Source: Pseudomonas fildesensis (GTDB taxonomy: Bacteria; Pseudomonadota; Gammaproteobacteria; Pseudomonadales; Pseudomonadaceae). From it: DNA of 64,000 nucleotides. Made by a program: the position numbers and the translations under genes. The notes beneath the pieces are model-generated. The model did no database searches. It saw nothing but the letters and a program-made list of their open reading frames with translations, and had not been told where the DNA came from. Where the stretch lies: assembly GCF_001050345.1 (NCBI RefSeq), contig NZ_LFMW01000011.1, positions 62,001-126,000 of the forward strand. Reading direction: 5' to 3'. Of this stretch, positions 25,310 to 32,299 are shown in pieces (within the stretch, counting starts at the first letter, position 1; every line of letters begins with the position of its first letter).

Positions 25310-25776
25310 CAGCGGATGAAAAATACCAGGCCGCCCAACAGCGCCTCGGCTACACGCTGGACGAGTTCAAAGTCGGTGGCAACTACACGCCGCTGGTGCG
25401 CGACGGCAACCACCTGTACATCAGCGGCCAGATCCCCCGCGTAGGCGACGCTATTGTGCTGCCGGGCAAGGTCGGTGAAAGCCTGACGCTGGCTCAGGCG
25501 CAAATCGCCGCCGGGATCAGTGCATTGCGCTGCCTGGGTTTGCTCAAGCAGGCGCTGGGCTCGCTGGACCAGATCAAGGCCATTGCGCGCATCACCGTGT
25601 ACGTACGCAGCGCGGAAGACTTTGATCAGCAGAGTGAAGTGGCCAACGGCGCATCGGACCTTCTGCACGAGATTCTGGGCAGCGCCGGGGTGCATACGCG
25701 CACGTCGGTGGGGGTGATGCAGTTGCCCAAATCGGCAGCGGTGGAGATCGACATGATAGCGGTCGCGCACGGTTGA
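25306..25776 (+). CDS. RidA (YjgF/YER057c/UK114) family protein
   Basis: A 156-residue trimeric deaminase-type protein. RidA enzymes hydrolyse reactive enamines and imines made by PLP enzymes. Motifs include GNHLYISGQIPRVGDAI, ALGSLDQIKAIARITVYVRS, and at the C-terminus HTRTSVGVMQLPKSAAVEID, where the Arg equivalent to the catalytic Arg105 of RidA and the conserved Glu are kept. It is longer at the N-terminus than archetypal RidA, like the VH-type subgroup. It is the middle gene of a tight three-gene operon: ATGA overlap upstream, 7 bp downstream. Confidence 0.92.
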   Translation: MTADEKYQAAQQRLGYTLDEFKVGGNYTPLVRDGNHLYISGQIPRVGDAIVLPGKVGESLTLAQAQIAAGISALRCLGLLKQALGSLDQIKAIARITVYVRSAEDFDQQSEVANGASDLLHEILGSAGVHTRTSVGVMQLPKSAAVEIDMIAVAHG

Positions 25777-25783
25777 ACCGCCC

Positions 25784-26521
25784 ATGATCACCCAAGGCAT
25801 TGGGGTACTGGTCAACTACACCATCTACCTGGCGCCTGGCTTGTTGCTGTTCGGCGCGTGGTTCGCGCTCACGCCCAAGTCGCTGCCGGCCATGCGCATC
25901 CTGACCCTGCTGGCGGCGTTTGTGCTGATGCGCGACGCGATGACGCCGCTGGGTCTGTGGGCGCTCAGTGACGAGGTGCAGATTGCATTCACCCACAATA
26001 CGTTTGTGCTGGCGGTGCTCGGGGGGCTGTCACTGCTGCTGATTGCAGTGCTTGCCTGGGTGGCGCCAGAGCTGTCGCGGTTGATCGTGTGGTTCAAGGG
26101 CCGGCGCGCCCATGGCCTTGCGGTGGGGCTTGCCGTCGGCTGCCTGATCGGTGTGCCGCTGCGGCTCTTTCAAGGGATCGATCCGCAAACGATCCATGGT
26201 TATTGGGTGTGGTTGCCGGGCATGGTGGTGTTGGCCTATGGCGCCAATGCGCTGGAAGAAGTGCTGTTTCGCGGCTATTTGCAGGGCTATCTGGAGCAGC
26301 AGGTGACGCCGTTGCGGGCGGCGTTGATCAGCGGCGTGGCGTTTGCCGCGTGCCATGCCTTTCTGGCGCTGAGTGTTACCCAGTTGGGCTGGCCGGTGTT
26401 GCTGTTTACCCTGATCGAAGGGCTGGCCTGCGCGCTGGTGCGTATGCGGTACGGCGTGTTGGCGGCGACGCTGGCCCATGGCACGGCGATCCTGCTGATT
26501 GCCGTGCCCTATATCGCTTGA
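25784..26521 (+). CDS. CPBP-family intramembrane metalloprotease (CAAX-like)
   Basis: A polytopic membrane protein of 245 residues with about 7-8 hydrophobic segments. The CPBP/ABI motifs are present: EEVLFRGYLQGYL (motif 1, paired Glu and Arg), FAACHAFLAL (motif 2 His) and a third conserved segment VLAATLAHGTAIL. Prokaryotic members act as intramembrane proteases or in bacteriocin immunity and membrane anchoring; the target is unknown. It begins 7 bp after the RidA gene and is the last gene of the operon. Confidence 0.87.
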   Translation: MITQGIGVLVNYTIYLAPGLLLFGAWFALTPKSLPAMRILTLLAAFVLMRDAMTPLGLWALSDEVQIAFTHNTFVLAVLGGLSLLLIAVLAWVAPELSRLIVWFKGRRAHGLAVGLAVGCLIGVPLRLFQGIDPQTIHGYWVWLPGMVVLAYGANALEEVLFRGYLQGYLEQQVTPLRAALISGVAFAACHAFLALSVTQLGWPVLLFTLIEGLACALVRMRYGVLAATLAHGTAILLIAVPYIA

Positions 26522-26574
26522 GTTGAAATGTAGTCAAGCCCGCTCCCACATGTTGAGCGTGTTTATCCGGTTGA

Positions 26575-28281
26575 TTAGCCTTGCTTCAGTGGCGGTGTAC
26601 GCGGCGGGATCAGGCGCTTGCTGCCGGTGGCTTCATACGCGGACGCGAACCGCAGCAACGCTGAGTCATCATAGGCACGCCCGGCAAATGTCAGCCCGAC
26701 CGGCATGCCGATATCTGCCATCACGCCCATCGGCACGGTCACGGTTGGCACGCCGAGGTGGCGAATGGCGAGGTTGCCGTTGGCCACCCAGACGCCGTTG
26801 CTCCAGGCGATATTGGCGGACGCCTCGTTCACATCGGCATCCGCCGGGCCGACATCGGCCACGGTGGGGAACAGCACCGCGTCGAGCCCCAGCTTGTCCA
26901 TCCAGTCTTCCAGGTCGATGCGCCGGGTTTGCTCCAGACCGCGCAGGCCATCGGGCACCGTGCTGATCTCATTCCACGGTTTGATACCGCGTTCAGCCAT
27001 GCGCACGTACTCGTCCATGCCGGCAGCGAGGTCGTCTTCACGGTTGGGCAGGGTGCCCGGGTCGTGGGGGAAGATTTTCGGCCCGTCGACATCCGCCAGG
27101 CGGTTCAGCGTCGGGTCGCCATTGGCGCGCAGGAAGTCGTCGAACGCCCACGCAGAAAGCTCCCACAGTTCATCGTGAAGGAATGCCTTGGACACCAGGC
27201 CACGGGTAAACACGGTCGGTGCGCCGGGGCGATCGCCTTCGCAGTTGGACACCAGCGGGAAATCCACGTCGATGACTTCCGCGCCTGCAGCTTCGAGCGC
27301 TTGGCGGGCGGCTTGCCACAGGTCGATCACCGTGGCACGGGTGTTGATCTTTTGCCCGGTCGGCCCGCCGATACCAGGTTTTTCGCTGGTGCCGGCGTCA
27401 GGGTCGGCGTTGATGTACATGCGCGGTACGCCGAAACGCTTGCCGGCGAGCATTTCGCTGTCGACAGCCAATTCGGCGTAGGACGCCGGACGTACCGACG
27501 CAACGCTCGGGATCGGCACCCAGGGTTGCAGGCGCCACAGGTCGCCACGGGTGTCGGGGTCTTCGGCGACCACCACGTCGAGCACTTCGAGCAGGTCGGC
27601 CATGGTGCGCGCATACGGCACCACCACGTCCATGGTCGGGGTCAGCGGCCAGTTGCCACGCACCGAAATCACGCCACGGGATGGGGTGTAGGCACACAGC
27701 CCGTTGTTGGAGGCCGGGCCGCGTCCGCTCGACCAGGTTTCTTCCGCCAGGCCAAACGCAGCAAAGCTTGCAGCCGTCGCGGTACCGGCGCCGTTGGACG
27801 AACCAGAGGCAAACGGCGCAGTCAGGTAGTTGGCGTTGTAGGGGCTTTGCGCACGGCCATACACACCGCGTTGCATGCCGCCATTGGCCATCGGCGGCAT
27901 ATTGGTCTTGCCCAGGCAGATGGCGCCACCGGCACGCAGGCGTTCGATGGTGAAGGCGTCTCGATGAGCGGTGAGCTTGGCGAAGGCCGGGCTACCCGAC
28001 GCAGCGGTCAGCCCCTTGACCAGGTAACTGTCCTTGGCCGTGTAGGGAATGCCATCCAGCGGCCCCAACGTTTCGCCCTTGGCCCTGCGCGCATCGGACG
28101 CCTCGGCTTCTTTCAGGGCGTCGGGGTTGCGCACCACGACGGCGTTCAGCGCGGTAGCCGTCTGCGGGCCGTCATAGGCCTCGATCCGCGCCAGGTAAGC
28201 GTGGACCAGTTCAACGGCCGTGGTCTGGCCGGATTCAAGCGCCGCGCGCAATTGGGCAATGGAGACTTCAGTCACTTGCAT
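26575..28281 (-). CDS. amidase (amidase signature family)
   Basis: A hydrolase of 568 residues cleaving C-N amide bonds. Signature-family features: DGIPYTAKDSYLVKGL with the catalytic Lys, AGGAICLGKTNMPPMANGG, and the serine-rich region FASGSSNGAGTATAAS holding the cis-Ser. In the nucleophile loop, EETWSSGRGPASNNGL replaces the usual GSDTGGSIR-type sequence. The C-terminal DAVLFPTVADVGP and TVTVPMGVMADIGMPVGL are also typical. Length is at the long end for the family. The ATG at 28279-28281 follows an in-frame GTG. It lies 56 bp after an XRE regulator on the same strand and may be its target. Substrate unknown. Confidence 0.9.
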   Translation of the reverse strand: MQVTEVSIAQLRAALESGQTTAVELVHAYLARIEAYDGPQTATALNAVVVRNPDALKEAEASDARRAKGETLGPLDGIPYTAKDSYLVKGLTAASGSPAFAKLTAHRDAFTIERLRAGGAICLGKTNMPPMANGGMQRGVYGRAQSPYNANYLTAPFASGSSNGAGTATAASFAAFGLAEETWSSGRGPASNNGLCAYTPSRGVISVRGNWPLTPTMDVVVPYARTMADLLEVLDVVVAEDPDTRGDLWRLQPWVPIPSVASVRPASYAELAVDSEMLAGKRFGVPRMYINADPDAGTSEKPGIGGPTGQKINTRATVIDLWQAARQALEAAGAEVIDVDFPLVSNCEGDRPGAPTVFTRGLVSKAFLHDELWELSAWAFDDFLRANGDPTLNRLADVDGPKIFPHDPGTLPNREDDLAAGMDEYVRMAERGIKPWNEISTVPDGLRGLEQTRRIDLEDWMDKLGLDAVLFPTVADVGPADADVNEASANIAWSNGVWVANGNLAIRHLGVPTVTVPMGVMADIGMPVGLTFAGRAYDDSALLRFASAYEATGSKRLIPPRTPPLKQG

Positions 28282-28337
28282 CACGTTTTTTCGCCGCCTT
28301 CAGGTGGGAGTATGGCGGCAGTCTACGTACAGATATT

Positions 28338-29126
28338 TCACAAAACCAGCGCCGAATAATCCGCATAGGCGGTGCGCATGACCTGCCAGGTGGACTCATC
28401 GGCAGGAATCAAATGTTCGATACGCAGCGAAGTCAGGGTGATGTCGTGGGGCATGCCGAACGTGGTAAAGGTCGACAGGAAATTCAGCTCGCCTTGGGTC
28501 GAGCGGATGCGGGTCAGCATCAGCGGCGGCATTTCCTGGGGGAGATCGGTGCAGGTTGGCACCGGCAAGCCGGACAGCAAAGCAGCCAATGCAGGATTTT
28601 CCAGGGCCTCGCGGGTTGCCCGTTGCCAGGCTCGGGTGCGGATCTCTTCGGCGTTGATCAGGTGATCGCCCAGGCCACCGGGTTGCAGCAGGGTGGTCAG
28701 CAGGTTCAACCCATTGGCCGCCTCCGGGGGGATACCCACCAGTTCAAACAGCACGACGGTACTGGCATTGGCCGCCAACACTTCCCACTGGCTCCCCAGC
28801 ATAATCGCGGGCGCGGGGTTGTTGGCGTGCAGCACATGGCTCACCGCGTCACGAATCGCCTCCATCGCCGGTGAGGCAAGCGGGGTGGCGGTATAGCGCG
28901 GGGCAAAGCCTGCGGCGAGGAATACGCGGTTGCATTGGTCCAGCGGCGTCTCCAGCGCGGTCAGCAAGTTATGCAAGGTGCCCGGGCTCGGTTTGGCGCG
29001 GCCGGTTTCGATGCAACTGAGGTGGCGCTGGGAAACACCGGTGATCAAGGCCAGGTCCAGCTGGCTCAGGCGCGCCTGTCGACGCAACTGGCGCAGGTGT
29101 TCACCGGCGGTGGCAGGATTATCCAT
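28338..29126 (-). CDS. XRE-family regulator with MmyB-like ligand-binding domain
   Basis: A transcription factor of 262 residues. The N-terminal helix-turn-helix (residues about 9-65) reads LRQLRRQARLSQLDLALITG, VSQRHLSCIETGRAKPS. The rest is a PAS-like MmyB domain (MLGSQWEVLAAN, LLTTLLQP, SLRIEHLIPADEST), a group often found with dehydrogenases, amidases or other metabolic genes. It precedes the amidase gene in the same direction. Confidence 0.9.
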   Translation of the reverse strand: MDNPATAGEHLRQLRRQARLSQLDLALITGVSQRHLSCIETGRAKPSPGTLHNLLTALETPLDQCNRVFLAAGFAPRYTATPLASPAMEAIRDAVSHVLHANNPAPAIMLGSQWEVLAANASTVVLFELVGIPPEAANGLNLLTTLLQPGGLGDHLINAEEIRTRAWQRATREALENPALAALLSGLPVPTCTDLPQEMPPLMLTRIRSTQGELNFLSTFTTFGMPHDITLTSLRIEHLIPADESTWQVMRTAYADYSALVL

Positions 29127-29209
29127 GGCGTGATCATGACCTCCGAGGTCATTGCGAGGGGCTGAACCTTATCACTATGGTGGGCCTCGATCACTTCAAG
29201 GAGGACACC

Positions 29210-29515
29210 ATGCACAGACCTTATATTGCCCTGACCGGTTTGCTTGGGTTTTCGTTGTACACGCTGGCGACGATGTTGACGGCCGAGCAGTCGTTGCTGG
29301 CCTTTGGAAAGGCGTTGATGTCACAGCCGGACACGGCGCAGGTGGTGATAGACCTGTACCTGATGGCAGTGCTGGCGTGCGTGTGGATGTACCGGGATGC
29401 GCGGGGGCGAGGGCGGTCGGTGGCTTCGGTGGTGCCGTATTTTTTGCTGACGGCGGTGTTCGTGTCGGTCGGGCCGATGCTTTATATCGTTGTGAAGGGG
29501 TTCCGGGATGAATAA
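29210..29515 (+). CDS. small membrane protein, DUF2834-like
   Basis: A 101-residue integral membrane protein with three predicted helices: YIALTGLLGFSLYTLATML, VVIDLYLMAVLACVWMY and VVPYFLLTAVFVSVGPMLYI. The layout (a WM-Y-D-A-R loop and a final GPMLYI helix) resembles DUF2834, of unknown function. The ATG at 29210 is selected by an excellent AAGGAGG 7 bases upstream. Its last 8 bases overlap the start of the MAPEG gene, so the two are co-translated. Confidence 0.72.
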   Translation: MHRPYIALTGLLGFSLYTLATMLTAEQSLLAFGKALMSQPDTAQVVIDLYLMAVLACVWMYRDARGRGRSVASVVPYFLLTAVFVSVGPMLYIVVKGFRDE

Positions 29516-29930
29516 CCTTTTGCCTGTCTACGCGCTGTGCGTGCTGGTGCTGTGCCTGAAGATGTTTGCGATTTCCTGCTATCAGGGTTTTTTCCGGATT
29601 CGGGGGCAGGCGTTCACCAATCGCGAGGATGCGGCTTTCTTCAACCGCGCAGCGCTGGAGGAGGACTTGCCGCAGGTAAACCGTGCGACCAAGGCCTGGG
29701 GCAATGACCTGGAGAATATTCCGCTGTTTTTTGTGTTGGGTGGATTGTGCGTCGCGTTGGGGACGCACGGTGTTGTCACTGCCTGGTTGTTTGGTGGTTT
29801 TACCCTGGCGCGGGTGGGGCATACGGCGATGTACCTGGCGGGATGGCAGCCTTGGCGCTCGATGGCGTACGGAGCGGGCATGGCGTGTCTGTTCGGGTTG
29901 GGCGCAATGCTGGTTACGAGGCTGATATGA
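29508..29930 (+). CDS. MAPEG family membrane protein
   Basis: A 140-residue protein with four membrane helices, of the MAPEG family (eicosanoid and glutathione metabolism, microsomal GST 1-like). Family marks are KMFAISCYQGFFRIRGQAF, NREDAAFFNR, RATKAWGNDLENIPLFFVLG (the conserved RxxxAhxNdlENip stretch) and ARVGHTAMYLAGWQPWRS. Bacterial members may conjugate glutathione to lipophilic compounds; the activity here is inferred. It is co-translated with the small membrane protein upstream. A large REP pair follows. Confidence 0.92.
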   Translation: MNNLLPVYALCVLVLCLKMFAISCYQGFFRIRGQAFTNREDAAFFNRAALEEDLPQVNRATKAWGNDLENIPLFFVLGGLCVALGTHGVVTAWLFGGFTLARVGHTAMYLAGWQPWRSMAYGAGMACLFGLGAMLVTRLI

Positions 29931-29953
29931 ATGAAGCGGCACCCCACTGTCCC

Positions 29954-30088
29954 TGTGGCGAGCGAGCGAGCTTGCTCGCGCTGGGCTGCGCAGCGGCCCC
30001 AAACCTGACGCCGCGTGCTAACTGAAACACCGCAGCGCCTTTGATGGGGCCGCTGCGCAGCCCAGCGCGAGCAAGCTCGCTCGCCACA
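29954..30088. repeat. REP pair, TGTGGCGAGCGAGC family
   Basis: Two arms of about 43 bp, nearly perfect inverted copies (29954-30000 and 30046-30088), separated by about 45 bp. Each contains its own small palindrome (GAGCTTGCTC and GCTGCGCAGC). It sits between a gene end and a converging gene. Related pairs lie at 43031 and 60441. Confidence 0.88.
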
Positions 30089-30134
30089 ATAAACCCGCGG
30101 CCTTGACCTGCACAGCCAGCCGATGATCGGCGGT

Positions 30135-31346
30135 TCAGACGCCTTTGGTCGACGGCAGCAGTATCGTCAGGATGCCCACCAGCGGCAGGAACGAGCACAG
30201 CTTGTAGACGTACTCGATACCGTGGTTATCCGCGAGCAAGCCAAGCAGCGCCGCACCGATCCCGCTGAAACCAAACATCAGGCCGAAGAATATCCCGGCG
30301 ATCATACCGACGTTGCCGGGCACCAGTTCCTGGGCGAATACCACAATCGCGGAGAACGCCGAGGCGAGGATAAAGCCGATCACCACGCTCAGTACGGCGG
30401 TCCAGAACAGGTCGACGTAGGGCAGGGCCAGGGTGAACGGCGCGGCGCCGAGGATCGAGAACCAGATGACTTTCTTGCGACCGATCCTGTCGCCAATCGG
30501 GCCACCCGCGAAGGTGCCCACGGCCACCGCGCCGAGGAACAGGAACAGGTACATCTGGGAACTCGAGACGGACAGCTGGAATTTTTCAATCAGGTAAAAC
30601 GTGAAGTAACTGGTCAGGCTGGTCATGTAGAAGTATTTGGAAAACACCAGCATCGCCAATACCACCAGGGCGAACGTCACGCGGCGTTTGGACAGGCCGT
30701 GGGTGGCTTTGCCGCCTTGTTTGAGCTTGAACAGGTTGAGGTGGTTGCGGTACCAGCGGCTCAAGCCATACAGCACAAAGATCGCGAACACGGCGAACAG
30801 GCTGAACCAGGCGATATTGCCCTGGCCGTAGGGAATGATGATCGCTGCTGCCAGCAACGGGCCAAAGGCGCTGCCGGTGTTGCCGCCGACCTGGAAAGTC
30901 GATTGCGCCAGGCCGTAACGTCCGCCGGAGGCCAGGCGCGCCACGCGGGAAGTTTCCGGGTGAAAAGTCGACGAGCCGACGCCGACCAGCGCCGCCGCCA
31001 GCAGAATCGCGGGGAAGGTACCGACAAATGCCAGCATCAGGATGCCGATCAACGTGCACACCATGCCCGCCGGCAGCAGCCAGGGCTTGGGGTGGCGGTC
31101 GGTGTGGTAGCCAATCCACGGTTGCAGCAGCGAGGCGGTCAGTTGGAAGGTCAGGGTGATCAGGCCAACCTGGGTAAAGGTCAGCCCGTAGTTGGCCTTG
31201 AGCATCGGGTAAATCGACGGCAGCACAGCCTGGATCAAGTCATTGATCATGTGCGCCAGGGCGCAGGCGCCGAGGACGCGCATCACCAAGGGGCTTATCT
31301 GGTGGGTGTCGGTTGTAGCGGCGGGGGACGCGGTCAGGGTGGTCAT
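30135..31346 (-). CDS. fsr: MFS efflux transporter, fosmidomycin-resistance type (Fsr-like)
   Basis: A 12-helix inner-membrane drug:proton antiporter of 403 residues. It is close to E. coli Fsr: AHMINDLIQAVLPSIYPML, GLITLTFQLTASLLQPWIGY, GVGSSTFHPETSRVARLASG, LAQSTFQVGGNTGSAFGPLL, IIGFILASAFSAI-like helix and GIEYVYKLCSFLPLVGIL. The ATG at 31344-31346 (MTTLTASPAA) is preferred, since the in-frame sequence upstream is not protein-like. It is divergent from an AraC regulator across 150 bp. The natural substrate is unknown. Confidence 0.92.
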   Translation of the reverse strand: MTTLTASPAATTDTHQISPLVMRVLGACALAHMINDLIQAVLPSIYPMLKANYGLTFTQVGLITLTFQLTASLLQPWIGYHTDRHPKPWLLPAGMVCTLIGILMLAFVGTFPAILLAAALVGVGSSTFHPETSRVARLASGGRYGLAQSTFQVGGNTGSAFGPLLAAAIIIPYGQGNIAWFSLFAVFAIFVLYGLSRWYRNHLNLFKLKQGGKATHGLSKRRVTFALVVLAMLVFSKYFYMTSLTSYFTFYLIEKFQLSVSSSQMYLFLFLGAVAVGTFAGGPIGDRIGRKKVIWFSILGAAPFTLALPYVDLFWTAVLSVVIGFILASAFSAIVVFAQELVPGNVGMIAGIFFGLMFGFSGIGAALLGLLADNHGIEYVYKLCSFLPLVGILTILLPSTKGV

Positions 31347-31496
31347 GCAGGCATTCCATACAAGGCAGCTAACAGGCAAGGAGGTGGGCCGCGGTGATGT
31401 GAACCGCTGCTCCATTTGAACTCGGTGTTTATGCTAGATTTGCGGAAAATGCCTGTCTCGCGTAATTCGGGAGGCAACCATCGCAAAAAGGGCGAA

Positions 31497-32270
31497 ATGA
31501 TCAAATCACTGGATAAATTTCTGCAGGAGATCGATGAGGGCGAGTGGGCCGTCATCAGTTCGGCCACAGACTACCCGGAAAACTGGGTGATTCCCGATCA
31601 CAGCCACGAGAAGCACCAGTTGCTCTACGCGACCGAAGGCGTGATGGTGGTGCACTCGGCGCAGAACCAGTGGACGGTGCCGCCCAATCGCGGCTTCTGG
31701 ATGCCCTGCGGGCACGTGCACTCCCTGCGCTGCGTGGGGCCGCTGAAAATGCGCAGTGTGTTTGTGCGCCCCGACAGTTTCCCGAACCTGCCGACCGAAA
31801 CCAAGGCCGTGAGTATTTCGCCGCTGCTGAGCGAGCTGATCAAGGCCTCGGTCAGTTTGAAACCGCCGTACGCCGAGGATTCCCGCGACGCGCGGATCAT
31901 GCACCTGATCCTCGACGAACTGGCCCTGTTGCCGGCTTTGCCGTTATCCCTTCCGCAGGCCGCCGACCCACGCATCAACCGGATTTGCCTGGCGTTGCAG
32001 GAGGATCCGGGCGATGCCTCCACGGTGGCGGATTGGAGCGAGCGCCTGGACCTCGACCAGAAAACCATCCAGCGCCTATTCCGCAAGGAAACCGGCATGA
32101 CCTTCGGCCAATGGCGCCAGCAGGCGCGGCTGCTGCTGGCGCTGGAACGCATCGCGGTGGGGGAGAAGATTATCGATGTCGCCCTTGAACTGGGCTATGA
32201 CAGCCCGAGTGCGTTTTCCAGCATGTTCAAGAAGCAGTTCGGCAAGACGCCGAGTCATTTTTTTCGATAG
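31497..32270 (+). CDS. AraC-family regulator with cupin sensor domain
   Basis: A transcription factor of 257 residues. The N-terminal cupin fold shows WVIPDHSHEKHQLLYATEGV and NRGFWMPCGHVHSLRCVG with metal- or ligand-type histidines. The C-terminal double helix-turn-helix shows DLDQKTIQRLFRKETGMTFG and IIDVALELGYDSPSAFSSMF, ending KTPSHFFR. The ATG at 31497 (MIKSLDKFLQ) has AAGGGCGAA just upstream. Being divergent from fsr, it probably controls that exporter. Confidence 0.9.
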   Translation: MIKSLDKFLQEIDEGEWAVISSATDYPENWVIPDHSHEKHQLLYATEGVMVVHSAQNQWTVPPNRGFWMPCGHVHSLRCVGPLKMRSVFVRPDSFPNLPTETKAVSISPLLSELIKASVSLKPPYAEDSRDARIMHLILDELALLPALPLSLPQAADPRINRICLALQEDPGDASTVADWSERLDLDQKTIQRLFRKETGMTFGQWRQQARLLLALERIAVGEKIIDVALELGYDSPSAFSSMFKKQFGKTPSHFFR

Positions 32271-32299
32271 TGTCGGGCTCGGCCATTATCACGGCGTGC

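Noticed and set aside
26758..28359. A 533-codon plus-strand frame opposite the amidase
   Set aside because: The amidase signature is complete on the minus strand; the antisense frame has no recognisable features.
29954..30088. Inverted arms as possible insertion-sequence ends
   Set aside because: No transposase lies between them, and similar pairs with different spacers occur elsewhere in the window, as expected for REP pairs.
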